From Rhinocladiella similis (lineage: Eukaryota > Ascomycota > Eurotiomycetes > Chaetothyriales > Herpotrichiellaceae): a stretch of 64,000 nt of DNA. The stretch spans positions 1,498,001 to 1,562,000 of the forward strand of contig JAMRYE010000013.1 of NCBI GenBank assembly GCA_024082115.1, written 5' to 3'. How positions within the stretch are numbered: the first letter of the stretch is position 1; the number at the start of each line of letters is the position of its first letter. The notes under the pieces are model-generated. The model worked only from the letters and a program-made list of their open reading frames with translations. It made no database searches and was not told where the DNA came from. Positions 43,737-55,358 of the stretch are shown here, piece after piece. The position numbers and the translations under genes are program-made.

Positions 43737-45236
43737 TTATATTTCTCTGTGTCCCACGCCACGCCCTTCGAGAGCCTCAGCGGCCAACGTCCTCATTCGT
43801 TCCCGTTCAAGAGGATGAATGTTTTCCAGTGCCGCATCCACGTCTCGCCTCTGACTTGCAATCACTTCACTCGCCCCACCGTCAGAGAGGTAACTCGGTG
43901 GCCGGTATCCCACTGAGTGCTGCACTTGGGTCATTGCTTCATCGTACGTTGGCGTCAGGGGCGAAGGGACCACATCCACTTGCTTCGTGTACACGAAATT
44001 CGGATTGATTCTCTTTTTCGACATAAAAATCCATCAGTCAGCTCTTGAGCGACACATGATCAAGACTACCCACGGGGATGCGAGTACGGAGGTACCCCAC
44101 TCACCATGCTTGTTCGCGTATTGCCATATGTCGGCGGCGGTTTGGGAACGGTGGGCGGAAGATTCCCTGCCTCCAGATCAGGACCGAGGCCGTTGTCGTA
44201 GTCGTCGCCGCCGTCGTGTCCGTACCCCATGTGAATCTGAATCGGTTTCTCCGGAGGCATCTCATCCGTGTCTGCGACGCTCCTCGGGCCCGGTGCTGGT
44301 CCTCGTCTCTGCCGATGTCGATGTCTGGGCGTATGCAGGGTCCCATTTCGACGTTTGGCCGCCGCATGTCGCCTTTTCAACATCAACATACTGAGGAACT
44401 GGTGGAAAAACACCCCCGCCAGAGTCAGGATGAGGAGGATCGAAAGCACGTGGAACATTACCCCCCTGGCAGTTCTCGTGAACGCAAGCACCACATCTGC
44501 CCATCATAGTCAGCAAGCCGCCCAGCCAAGAAGTCCATGAACATGTAGACGCGAGTGCCAACCTACATATGACCATCGCAATGAGTAGGGTGATCCCAAA
44601 CGCAAAGCTGATTCTCGCCTTCGCACTGACCCTGGAGTCATGGTTTGACTTGGCTGATGCCGATCTGACAACGCGCCGTCGACTTTGAACGCGGCTGGAC
44701 GAATTGGTGCTGCGGCTGGCACCCCTCGAAGAATTCGTGCTTGGACTCCCGCTTCGTGCAGATGAGCGTCCGCTCCGAATAACGGCACCACTGCGCACCG
44801 AACATGTTCCCCGACTGCTCGATGTCGACCGTACATCGTCCGTGTTCCGCGCGCGTGGACCCGAGTCTAGAGCCGCGGGTGTCTGGCCGTCAGGATCACT
44901 CGCGGTGTACATGTCAGAGCCCTCGTCTACATCTGGACGACGAGTTGAAGAAGGCGGCAGGTCCCTTGCTCGAGGCATTCTGTTGTCGATACGTGCTTGC
45001 CTCGAACTGAGGGATCTTGAAGTCGGAGGCAAAGTACCCTGGCCGAACAAATTGTTCCGCGTAGACGGCCTCGACGTGGAGAGAAACAAAGGCACGACAA
45101 AGGTTTTGCCAGGGGTGGTTGTTATTGTTGAGCTGGAAGAACTAGCAGTTATCTGACTTGGTCGCAAGAGACGCGAAAGGCGGCCAACAATGGTCGGCGG
45201 GTTTGAAGGCCCTGCGCGTGAGTTCGCCCGATCCAT
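43737..45236 (-). CDS. two-span membrane protein with two PY motifs
   Basis: A 445-residue protein in three exons: 45236-44567, 44496-44105 and 44012-43737. Intron 1 (70 nt) completes the first membrane segment (AFGITLLIAMVI-YVVLAF). Intron 2 (92 nt) has a CTGAC branch site. The first 205 residues are Ser/Arg-rich and probably disordered. Two hydrophobic segments follow at about 209-229 and 236-261 (FHVLSILLILTLAGVFF), joined by only a short loop, so both ends likely face the cytosol. The C-terminal part holds PPTY (344-347) and PPSY (392-395), the PPxY motifs bound by WW domains of Rsp5/Nedd4 ubiquitin ligases. I infer an adaptor role. No family recognised. Confidence 0.72.
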
Positions 45237-46434
45237 TTGGCACTAGAATTGTAATTGCTAGAAGAAGTGAAGTGTTGACGGTCGAAGATACGGCCTTGAA
45301 GACAACAAGAGGGTAGGAGAAGGGGTTTAAGAACCTCGCGCGTGTAGCCTACCTGGGGTCACGAAATGATGAAGACGTGACAGACACCACAACAACAGAC
45401 CGAAACACAGACACACGTGCAACGCTGAGACTAGCAAGTCACAGAAACGACCGGCTCAAGGGCCAACAAGTTGCATGAGAGGCTGCGCAGGGGAGGCACT
45501 TCGGGTCTCGCAAAAGCAAGGAGGAGCCAAATGGGAGAGGCGTTGGTGGCAGTGAAACATGATGGGATTCTAGCCTCAAGGGTCCTAAGACTCGACAGGG
45601 TGAAATCGAATTCTAGACGCGAAAAGCAAAGGACGAGAGAGATGAGCTTTACAACCTCTCAACCATGGACTCTCATACGGAGTAATTTTCTGTGCGCCAA
45701 AAGTGACGAGTCGCTTCGATATAAAAAGACGCGATCTGAAACCATCCAGTTCAGGACTCGCCAAAGACGCGTTGTTCCGCGTTTCTTGGCACCTCATGGC
45801 ACACCTCGACTGTACAGCGTAATCTACCTAGATATGTAACCACTCAACACGACATTGGACGCTGTTTTGGCAAGGGCGTTGTATTCCAGGCCCAAGTCCA
45901 GCGACTACAACCGTTGAGGAGGGAGACGTCGTCGAGAGGTATCGTACGCTACCCCAGGTATCTGTATCCGTAGATGCCCTGAGGGGTCGACATTGTACAC
46001 CCTCGTCTTTGCATCCAGCTAGCCACCTTCGCGACTGGTTGCGAGCCTTTTAGCTACCCTTGTCGATTGTAGGAACTTCCTGATCAATCCCAAATCAAGG
46101 TCCTGGCTGCCACGATAATCAGATGCAGTGAGTGGTTTTCGCTTCTGTCGTAGACGTGAATAGGGTATTACCTTTCAGAAAAGAACACCTGTGGGATCGT
46201 GGTACTCGACCCAACTGCTGCATTTGTCCATCTTTCGTATACGTCTTGGAAAGTACGGCCGGGGTCACTGAAGTGCCAGGGGTTCGACATAGTTCGAATC
46301 ATCATTTCCAACCATGTGCCTGTAGCGAGTGCAACGGCCTGGCGGATATCGCCCGTGACGAGAAATGTGACCGGCAACGCTGCTCTCACAGCTTGGTACA
46401 ACAAGACAAACATTCTCTTTGTTCCTGTCGATCA
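45237..46434. other. intergenic, promoter of the PY-motif protein
   Basis: About 1.2 kb. It contains an exact TACGGAGTA at 45676-45684. Open frames at 45471-45839 and 46132-46501 show no family features and the latter overlaps the WD gene. The left part should be a promoter; the right part is the 3' flank of the WD gene. Confidence 0.45.
45676..45684. repeat. intergenic 9-mer TACGGAGTA
   Basis: Exact copy of the recurring 9-mer in reverse orientation. Confidence 0.6.
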
Positions 46435-47720
46435 TTATCTGCCGAGTTCACCAAGTAAGATATTTCGATCAGTCGAGCCCGAGACAACTATGACACGTTA
46501 GCGGAACTCTCGAATGTCTTGTACCGACGCAGACTTACTGATCGGGTCCTCTGTAGGCGAGAACCGTACATCATTCACGGTGCCCTTGTGCCCAGGCAAC
46601 TTGTAGAGTAGTTTAGCGGATTGGGCATCCCAGACTACCACTGTTCTGTCTCCAGATCCGGAACAGATCTTGTCACCTTTTGGGCTCCAGCTTGCTCTTA
46701 TCAGGTTCTTTTCGAATCCAGCAGGTGCTCCATCATATGTACGGACCGCGCGATCCACTGGTGCAAAAGGTCGGATATCCCAAGTTCGCACTGTTGAATC
46801 ATGCGAATTGGATAACAGGGTTTGGGAGTCTGGTGAAACCTCCAGAGATGTGATGGTGTCTGTATGGCCACTGAGCGTATATGTGACCTCCATTTTCCGA
46901 GCATCCCAGACCTTGATGTCGTTGTCAATACCGCCAGAATATATCTCATGTCCCTGTTCAGCCATGGCCACTGCAGTGATAGGAAAGTCGGTCTCGATAT
47001 AGTCGACCGCCGCTTTCTGCCGCGGGTCCCATATGCCGATACAGCCATCGTCGCTGCCGCTCAAGAGTAGATCTTGGCCCCTCCTACTTAGATCTAGGCA
47101 GTTGACAACCTCTTCGTGCCCAACATGCTTCCGTATTCTAAGACCTGTCTCGAGATCCCAGCTTGCGACCGTCATGTCTGCAGAGGCAGAATATATCGTT
47201 TTCGAGTCTCTTGACCATTGCAGATCCAGAACTGCGCCTTTGTGGCCCGTCATGATACCATAGTTTTCACACCCTCCATAGGTATTCCATAGCACTAAAC
47301 GGCGTTAGATATAGCTCTTGAGGGGGATGGAAGACATCCGCATACTTATAGATCGATCCATGGAGCCTGAAGCGATATGTTGGCCTGTAGAATCGAATCG
47401 CACGGCAAAGACTTCACCAGAATGCCCTGCTCCAGTTAGCGACTACCTTTGCACAAAAGGAAAGCAATACATACCGGTCATTTCCATTATGGGGGCAGGC
47501 AGCGCACTCGTTCGCAAAGACTGTAGGGGATCATTAGCAAGGAGTCTCGTGGTGATTGCATGCGAACACGTACTGCCGGTACAAGTGCTCCATCTTGTCC
47601 CTTCGCACCAGCCGTCAAGGCGCGACTATCGTTGAGATCCGAGCTGGACTTCTGCCTCTTGACTAGAGACTGCGGCTGGCTGAAGCTATCGGAAGCCTGA
47701 CGCTTGATAGATGGCATCAT
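46435..47720 (-). CDS. U5 snRNP 40-kDa WD-repeat protein
   Basis: Seven-bladed WD40 protein of 360 residues, matching the spliceosomal U5-40K (SNRNP40) family, which binds Prp8. Five exons: 47720-47574, 47520-47475, 47426-47346, 47294-46539 and 46487-46435. The joins give PAPIMEMTGHSGEVFAVRFD and MDRSIMLWNTYGGCENYG, as in the family. WD repeat cores seen include GHKGAVLDLQWS, GHEEVVNCLDLS, DNDIKVWDAR, GHTDTITSLEVS and GSGDRTVVVWDAQ. The last exon of 53 nt adds VSGSTDRNILLGELGR, completing the final blade. The second exon is 46 nt. The disordered N-terminus includes a KRQK patch that could be a nuclear signal. The gene acts in pre-mRNA splicing, fitting an intron-rich genome. Confidence 0.93.
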
Positions 47721-48494
47721 GATTGCGGGTGAAACGGTCGAGCGTGGAGGTAGTGACTAGAGCTTTGGTACGGGAGGTAGGTCAATCGCGAAGAAGATGT
47801 ACATGAAGCGTTCCTGACACTACGTGAACTTTTTCTGGATTTATCCAGCACTTCTCCAAATATTCAAAGGTCGCATGCGGGACACAGGCAAACCGTTCGA
47901 CATCTATGGTTTATCTGCGTCGCCATATATTACTCTGGATGAAGATGTGCTTCACCGTACCAAGATCCGTCTCAGCAGGTTTGTAGAATATGAGTACGAG
48001 GCTGACTGCAAAAGTACATATAGTCGTATTTTTTATTGAAGATGATTTGGTGGAAAGTCCAAGTCATTGTAGGTCCGATACTATACTGATCGTGGACATG
48101 TATCTTACGACAAATCAATCACGTTGTCTGTTGTAGGCGACCGCGGCGACGACGGCGCAGTGGGAGAGCCGCGAATACATTACGAGAACGAGAATTGTTG
48201 CAGCTGAGTAAAAAAGGGCACTTGATGTTGGCAATCACTGCTTATTATCAAATACGAGGTTGTTGCGTAAAAGTATTAAGCTTGACCAGGCTCAAGGTGG
48301 CACGTTAGAGCGGCATTAGGTCAGGCTGAATGACTGTCTTGGCGTGACTCGTATGTTTGACCCTCAGCCTCGTGGTTGTTCACAACTTCGACTTCTGCTG
48401 AATCTTTGACCACGGAACCAATCCAACCCCTTGATGAATTTACGAGGGTAATTGAGATGTGGGTTCTGTGACTTTCACCCTTCTACGCTTCTTG
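47721..48494. promoter_or_regulatory. divergent promoter between U5-40K and Bet3
   Basis: A 774-bp gap between two outward-facing housekeeping genes. I see no gene in it and no clear element. Confidence 0.45.
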
Positions 48495-49277
48495 ATGGCA
48501 TCGAGCCAGAAAGCCGCCCGCGTGGGCGAAGAGTAAGTCTATGTCTCTGTGACTTGTTCTCCACTAATTCGTCGTTGAATAGGATATGGAAGTACGAACA
48601 TCTTCAGCTTGATGAATGCGAGAACTCTGACTGTGTCATAGAACCCGGGTCGATAAAGTTAATGCCGAATTGGTGACTCTTACCTATGGCACCATCGTTG
48701 CCCAGCTTTGCACCGACTATGAGTATGACTATACTCAGGTCAATCAGCAGCTCGACAAGATGGGTTACAATATCGGCATGCGGCTTATCGAGGATTTCCT
48801 GGCAAAGTCAAACACTGGTCGTTGCGGCAACTTTAGAGACACTGCAGACATGATCTCAAAGGTAGCCTTGCCGCAAATACGTTCGATGGTGTGGCTAAAG
48901 AAATTGCTAGGTTGGGTTCAAAATATTCCTCAACATAACTCCAACGGTCACAAATTGGAGCGCAGATAACAAACAATTTTCGCTGTTGTTTGACGAGAAT
49001 CCCCTGGCCGATTTCGTTGAGCTTCCAGACGACGGAAGGGCACAAGATGAACTGTGGTTCTCCAACATCCTCTGTGGTGTGTTGCGTGGTGCATTAGAGA
49101 TGGTACGTTCTGAACCATTTCTCAACTGGCGATGTTTGCTCACTTGCATACCCATAGGTGCAGATGTCAATCGAGGCACATTTTGTGAGTGACGTGTTGC
49201 GAGGGAACGATGTCACTGAGATTCGTGTCACTTTGATCCGGTATATCGAGGACGAGATGCCTCCCGACGACGAATAA
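48495..49277 (+). CDS. bet3: TRAPP complex subunit Bet3
   Basis: Core subunit of TRAPP complexes, which tether vesicles and activate the Rab GTPase Ypt1 at the Golgi. It has 192 residues, the usual length. Five exons: 48495-48532, 48583-48591, 48642-48861, 48911-49102 and 49158-49277. Exon 2 is nine bases (GATATGGAA) and supplies the Ile-Trp of GEEIWKTRVDKVNAELV. Introns are 49-55 nt with CTAAT or CTGAC branch sites. Family sequence is very clear: TLTYGTIVAQL, MGYNIGMRLIEDFLAKS, VGFKIFLNITPTVTNWS, ENPLADFVELPDDGRAQ, LWFSNILCGVLRGALEM, and the C-terminus YIEDEMPPDDE. The start MASSQKAARVGEE agrees with related proteins. Confidence 0.95.
48583..48591 (+). other. 9-nt microexon of bet3
   Basis: GATATGGAA between a GAATAG acceptor and a GTACGA donor. 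It restores the conserved EEIWKTRVDK segment in frame. Confidence 0.8.
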
Positions 49278-50473
49278 ACATGGCAACGAAGCAGCTCTCT
49301 CGGCCACTCGGGACCAGAGCCTTACGTCTCATACCTGGTGTTGACGGGTTATGTCCGTTCGTTGTCGATCACGTGCTCGCCCCAGCCCCTTTTCGAACAG
49401 GACGAGGTATACGGAGCACGGTTCGGAGTAGCAATCAATTAATTATTGCCGGAGGATTTCTGTGTTCTACCTACGCAGTTACCCCTGAAACGGTTTCAGC
49501 AATCCGCCAGGGGCAGGGGCAAATGCATTCTAGAAGCCGACTGGGAGTTGTGAACTGATCAAACAATTCGAAATGAAGCGATTTCAGCCCAACACTGCCA
49601 TCAAAGGCATAATATTCATCGCTAACATGTTCGCTGTTTCTGCTCATAGAGGTGAGGTTGTTGGGTTCGTGCCAAGCACCCCGCCATCGATAGCCCCTAT
49701 TCAAGGCAAGCGTGCTGACCTGTACGCGGGGCACGGTGGTAGGGCTGAAGCTGGGAGAATTGTGAGTGGCTGGACGGTGGTCAGACTGGCTCGCCGTGTC
49801 GCTGCTCGCTGAGTCTACGGTTCCTCCCTCTTCGCTCTCGAGAATTTTGCCTGCGCCCTGCCTCTCTTGACTCTCTGTGCCTGTGAGCGTCCCTCTCTGC
49901 AGCCGACAGCGCAGCCTAACCCGTGAGGCCCAGCTGCCAACCTTTCGTTCCTCAGCAATCTAAACCTCACTTTTTGCCTCGTCCACTGCAACTTGTCACC
50001 CCATCCATCACAATTCCCTCTTTTACTTCTCACGATTTATATTTGGTCCTCACCCGATCTATTCTCGCCTTATTGTGCTGCTCTGTTGCCGGCAAAAGTC
50101 TCTCTACCGCCCCGGTCACGTCGAGACCTGCAACATTGCGCTTCAGTCTTAGCCCGGTCTACCGATAATTTGTGTCTGTCGCGTTTCGTCTACAAAGCAC
50201 CTCCCAACTCGCCTCAATACTCGACCATAGCTGTTACCAGAAGCCTTCCAAATCTACCTACGACCCTAGAAGATGAGACTTTCCTCCCTCTTCTGATAGT
50301 CGGTGTCGGTTTGCGCGACCGGCCTCTCTCCATCTATCTGCAGGTCCTCGATCAAATTACTTCCAGACCCACCTGATACAACCTCTACGACCACAGTCCC
50401 TGCCTCTCTTGACGCGCTGCACTCTTGTCCTTGCGCTTGTGAAGACCAAGGAATCTCAAGTTTGTCCCGAGAT
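49278..50473. promoter_or_regulatory. SomA promoter and long pyrimidine-rich leader
   Basis: About 1.2 kb. From roughly 49820 on, the plus strand is rich in C and T, typical of fungal promoters and leaders. A short upstream open frame lies at 50273-50296. Longer frames here show no family features. Confidence 0.5.
50273..50296 (+). promoter_or_regulatory. upstream open reading frame before SomA
   Basis: ATG followed by six codons and TGA (product MRLSSLF), about 180 bp before the predicted start. It could lower translation of the main frame if the transcript begins upstream of it. Confidence 0.4.
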
Positions 50474-52822
50474 ATGATGAACATGGCCGGCATGAATCCT
50501 CCAGCGGTGGCTGGAGGTCCCGTCGGTGGCGGAATGATGATGAACAATGGAAGCCCGGCGATGCAGGTCAACACCAGCCCATCACCCGACCAGGTCAAAG
50601 CCCAACTGAACACTTACATATATGAATACTTCCTGAAACTGGGACTCTACGATCACGCGAGACGGCTGGTCAGTGAAGACAAGTTTGAGATCCGTACCAA
50701 GCCTGCCGTCAAGCAAAGTCCTGGCCGCCGTAAGGATGGAGAAGTGAACGGAGTGGATGCAGATGCCATGGACACCGAAATTAAAGACGATATACCCGAC
50801 GATTTGCCCCGTCCCATGCATGCCGCGGAAAACACGCCTGGTATAGGATTTCTTTTCGAATGGTTCAGCATCTTCTCGGATCTTTTTACTGCTCACCAAC
50901 GATCAAGTAAAATGCAGGGTGGCCAAGGCGCAAACATGGGTGCGGCTGCACAATACTTGATGCAACATCAGGTAAGTCTTAGCCCGCTTAGCAGTCGGCC
51001 CGGTGGACTGACATTGTTCTACAGAGTATGCAACGCATGAGAGAAAACCAGCAGAGCCAGAATCTTGGCCGGCCAGGCATGGTCAACCCTAACCAGTTTG
51101 CTATGCGTGCCAATAACATGCGCAATAACATCATGAATGGCACTGTTCCTAGGGAGATGGCTAACAAAATGTGAGCCCTTCGTTTCCTACGCGCCTGATC
51201 ATAGATGCTTACTACTACTAGCACCCCTCAACAGTTGCAGCAAATGAACAAAGCTGCCTTGATACAACAGCAGCAACAGATGCAGCGCGAGCAGGGCGAT
51301 GTTGACATGAATGGACGTCCCGCGTCTCCAGCTGAAGGCGACAATGGTGGGTCTCCGTCCAAGAGGCCACGACTCGAAGGTCAACAGTTCAACGGTGGCA
51401 TGATGCCTAATGTTAGGCCAGGAATGCCCAATGTCGCGCCTCAGAATATGATGATCCAGAATGCCTTCAACCCTAACATGAACAACGGGCAATTCCGACA
51501 AAATGGCGGCATGCCACAGAAACCCATGCAGGTAAGTTTGACAAGTTATTCATCTGTGATGAATACTAACTGTGAATAAGGCCGGCATGGCGAATGGCAT
51601 GATGCAGATGGGTGGCGCTGGCTCCCCAATGATGCAAGGCATGAACCCTGCCACCTTCGGCGAGAACATGCCGATGGAAATGTATAACCGGGGGATGAAC
51701 CAAGGGCAAATGCAAGGCACACCTGGTGGCGGGCAGAGCGGGAACCATGCTCTCCAAGACTACCAGATGCAACTGATGTTGCTTGAACAGCAAAACAAGA
51801 AGAGATTGATGATGGCACGACAAGAGCAAGACAATGCCGTCAATCGGGATGGTGCTCCTATGGTTGGCATGCAAGCTGGTGGTATGTCACCGTCCGGTAG
51901 CCGAACCGGTACCTCTCCAAACCCTGCCGATCAAATGAAGCGAGGCACTCCACAAATGGGAGGCTTGCCGCCCTCGCCTTCGGCTGCAGATGCAATGGCA
52001 GGTCGGTCCCCAGCCGGCATGAATTTCATGAATGGAATGCCAGTAGGTGACTTTAACCCTGCCATGTACTTGAAGGACAACCAAGGCATGGTCGGACCTG
52101 GTGGCCCTAACATGAGACCACCAACCTCGATGGACATGCAGCAAGCAATGGCGCGTCAACAACAGCAGGCCCGAATGTCAGGACAATTCCAGGGAGGTCA
52201 GCCCATGGTCCAGCAGCCTTCTCAAGGCCAGCCCGTTCCTATGGGTACTCCTGGACAAAGGAACGAGATGCCACCCCCTCAAGCTCCGGCTGCAAACAGT
52301 GCTCAACGCAATCAGCCAGGATCTCCTCAAAGCACCAATGCGCCACCTACGCCGTCCACCACCAATAAGCCGAACCCGAAGTCCAAGAAGGCCAAGGACG
52401 ACAGCAACAAGAAGAAACCAGCAAAGAAGAACTCGACGGCAAATGCAGCAAGCTCAGAAAATGAGCCGCCTGCCACTCCGACGCCGTCGACACCTATCAC
52501 TCCTGTGCATCCCCAAGGGTTTGGCGGACCGGCTGGCAAATCTGGTGCTGCTGGCATGGCCAATGCAAACCAAGCTCCGGCAACAGCTCAACCCATGCCT
52601 CCTGTTCAAGCTCCAATGCACCAGCCTGATCTTCAAACCAGCTTTACCGACAACTTTGGCCCGGATCAAAATTTCAATCTCGACTTCAGCACATTGGAAA
52701 ACACCGATGTTCTTGAAAACTTTGATTTTGACAGTTTCCTGAACACGACAAACGATGACACATTTAATTTCGACGGTGCCATTGGCGTGGGTGGAGATTT
52801 TGGTCTAGAGCCTGGAGAATAG
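50474..52822 (+). CDS. LisH transcriptional regulator SomA/Flo8-like
   Basis: A 731-residue regulator in four exons: 50474-50971, 51025-51170, 51222-51531 and 51581-52822. A LisH dimerisation motif lies near residues 38-65 (VKAQLNTYIYEYFLKLGLYDH). The following conserved block includes GIGFLFEWFSIFSDLFTAHQ. The rest is rich in Met, Gln, Gly and Pro. There is a basic segment, NPKSKKAKDDSNKKKPAKK, and an acidic C-terminus with FDFDSFLNTTNDDTFNFDG, which looks like an activation domain. In Aspergillus and Magnaporthe the homologues act downstream of protein kinase A and control adhesion, conidiation and virulence-related development. The ATG at 50474 is followed by a second ATG and opens the family's Met/Gly-rich start. 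Splice sites are canonical and keep the frame. Confidence 0.88.
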
Positions 52823-53445
52823 CTGGCACAAGCTACTCTGCTGACCCCTTTGTAACATCTAATTCCTTTGGCGTTGTTCTTCTACAGTGGCCTCTAACGC
52901 ATGGAAGGCGAAAGTATGCGCCGTCTTCCGGCAATGCTGTGGTGTTTGAGATACTTTTCACATTGGTTACAATACCCGCTGCTTCGCACAGGACGAAAAT
53001 GACTTATTGAGTGGACATAACTTTTACAGGTTATATGTGGTAGTGTTGGTTTTGGGACTTTGCAGGCGCCTAGTCGTCAAGTCGTGTTTTTGGACAATTC
53101 ATGCAGCATTGATGGCGTACTAAGAAGAGCTCTTGAATGATCAGCTATCTTACCTTATTGCAGACTTTCCCCCGTTTTCCGCTGAGCCACCTTGTTTCCT
53201 GAATGTGCGATGGGCATGCTTTGACTGATTGCGGCTTCTGTGACGGTCTGTTCTGCCGCGGTGGTACGAGTCGCAGCTGCCGTGGCCACAAGAACAGCAA
53301 TGGCCAGGGCCTAATAGAAGGGACGAACACCTCTTTCGTGTGGCTTGAATCTCTCTTCTCGATCACTTTCATCCAACACAATGGCTACTTGGTAGTCATC
53401 AGTCTGTCATTAAAGTAGCCCAGATCCTGCTTGCTTACCAACACC
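52823..53445. other. intergenic
   Basis: A 623-bp gap between two plus-strand genes: the SomA 3' UTR and the next promoter. No gene seen on either strand. Confidence 0.45.
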
Positions 53446-55358
53446 ATGCGATATCAACACTGGGATGTACTTTTGTTCCCTGGAGACTCCAAAATTCCCA
53501 TCCAAGAATTTGACACAAAGTGTTATGCTTTGCAACAAGGTAGAGAAGTCTCTTCTTTTCATCTTCGTACACCTGAGGTGATGCTAACAAATGGTCAAGC
53601 TTCGTCTCTACAAGGACTTGAGTTCAATGGCAATAACTATGAATCAATGGTTGTCCTCCCTACCCTCACATGCTTCGTCGCAAGTCTCGAACGTGGATCG
53701 TCCTTTCGAGTCTCGATTCATAGCTGGGAGAAGCCGAAAGCGTCAAGCTTGCTCTTGAGTTTCAAAACGGCGGAGGAGATGGTTCTGTTCGAAGCTAAAA
53801 TATACGTGGACGGAATATTGACGGCGTATGATGGTAGGCCTCTGATCTACGCGCCAGACCTGACATTGCTGCCAGCCACCGGACCTTCGAAGACGATGCC
53901 TGGCCAGAAGTAATTGGTATGTGGCATCTAGCTTCTGCGGAACTTCTTGGGTGTACCTGACGGCAATACAGCAGATGGAGGTGATTTCTTTCCCCTTGCG
54001 ACAGGGCTTCCCAGCAGCTAACACTCAGAAGAAGGCCATCACCGTCTTTGTTTCCCCAACTTTCGCAAGGAGACTCTTCAACAACCACACTGGGAGGCTG
54101 GTGACCCCGTTGGTCGGATCAAGGTTGTGATCTCCGAGGGAGTCCTACGAGAGACCACGCCACCGACTCCCTCGGCCACCGTATTTGATCGCTTCCGGGA
54201 CGTGGTCAGCTTTTCATTTCAACATGCACCTCAAAGTGAGCCAAAGAATATGGTACAATCGTGCATAGCTAAGGGATAACAGACATTCTCGAATATTCCG
54301 GTATCGCATGGCCGAATATGTTACTCTTTGGCAGGACTAGAAGAAAAGCAACGCGACCACCGCCAATTGGCAGCCGTCTACCGCCAGCCACTGCTCATGA
54401 ATCTCACTCGCATTCTCCTCGGCGGAGGCCTGGTATGGTGCCTTTAGAGAGACCATCATCCAGAGACATTGAGACGTTTCAAAACTTGCTGAACGCGGAG
54501 ACCTTTTCTGATCTAAAGTCTGACCCAGTGACCAAGCCGAGCGTGTTGTCTGCAACTAAAAAGGCAACACCTACAAGCAGTGCAGCATATGAAGATCCCT
54601 TCCTTTGCCCAACAGGTTCAACAAGACACTGGAGGATGCAGATGAGGTCCAGCAGCCACGATATTCCAATGTTCGACAACACCTCGAACAACAGCGGAGC
54701 TCCTACCGAGATGTCGGGACTCAGCTTCCCCAAGGCCAACTTTCTCAAGCATATGCGTGAAGCCAATCCAGAAGAGATCGTGGAAGCTCTCAGTCCGGTA
54801 CGTAAGGAACGATTGCTTGAGGTTCTAAGCGCATCACAAAGCCCTGTTCGAGCTCCCCATCCGCCTACCAACACTCCGTGTGGAACCGCACATGGCAGTC
54901 GTACACCCTCTCTGACCGACAGACTCACTACGCTTGTCGCGCCTTCAGGGGAAGGTACTTTCCATGGCGACGCTGAGGAAGAATTTTGGGCGAAAGCTCT
55001 GAGAAAGCGAGACTGCAGTGACGGACATGGGGACGCTCGGAGCGGCCGAAAAGACAAAAGCAGCAAAATCGATGGCAGTTCTGAGCCGCCGCCGAACTGC
55101 AGCGAAACAGCTAGACGAAGCAGTCTGGCTCCGTTAGCAGGTAGATCATCGTCGCTACGTATCACTAGACAAAGATCGATGTCGACTGTTTCAAAACGCA
55201 AGCGTGGCTCACTGTCTCCTTCTATCAAGATCAGTACGCCTGGGAGCATGATTCATGTTGTGATTGACTCCACACCAGCTTCACCAAGAGGACAAAAGGC
55301 GTTGGGACAGAAATGTGGCACGCTCAGTGATGGTGAAATACTGTGGCATGGACGCTGA
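53446..55358 (+). CDS. uncharacterised fungal protein
   Basis: A conserved-looking fungal protein of about 570 residues. Exons read as 53446-53825, 53876-53916, (53972-53980), 54029-54235 and 54283-55358. It starts MRYQHWDVLLFPGDSKIPIQEF and contains PTLTCFVASLERGSSFRVSIHSWEKPK. Later exons give RTFEDDAWPEVIG, LCFPNFRKETLQQPHWEAGDP and VGRIKVVISEG, then SFSFQHAPQ-NILEYSGIAWPN. This N-terminal part recalls beta-rich domains of fungal proteins with no assigned role. The rest is Ser/Pro-rich, with DIETFQNLLNAET and a basic KRKRGS patch. The 9-nt third exon is optional: skipping it keeps the frame (one 112-nt intron, 53917-54028). I know of no function. Confidence 0.72.
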
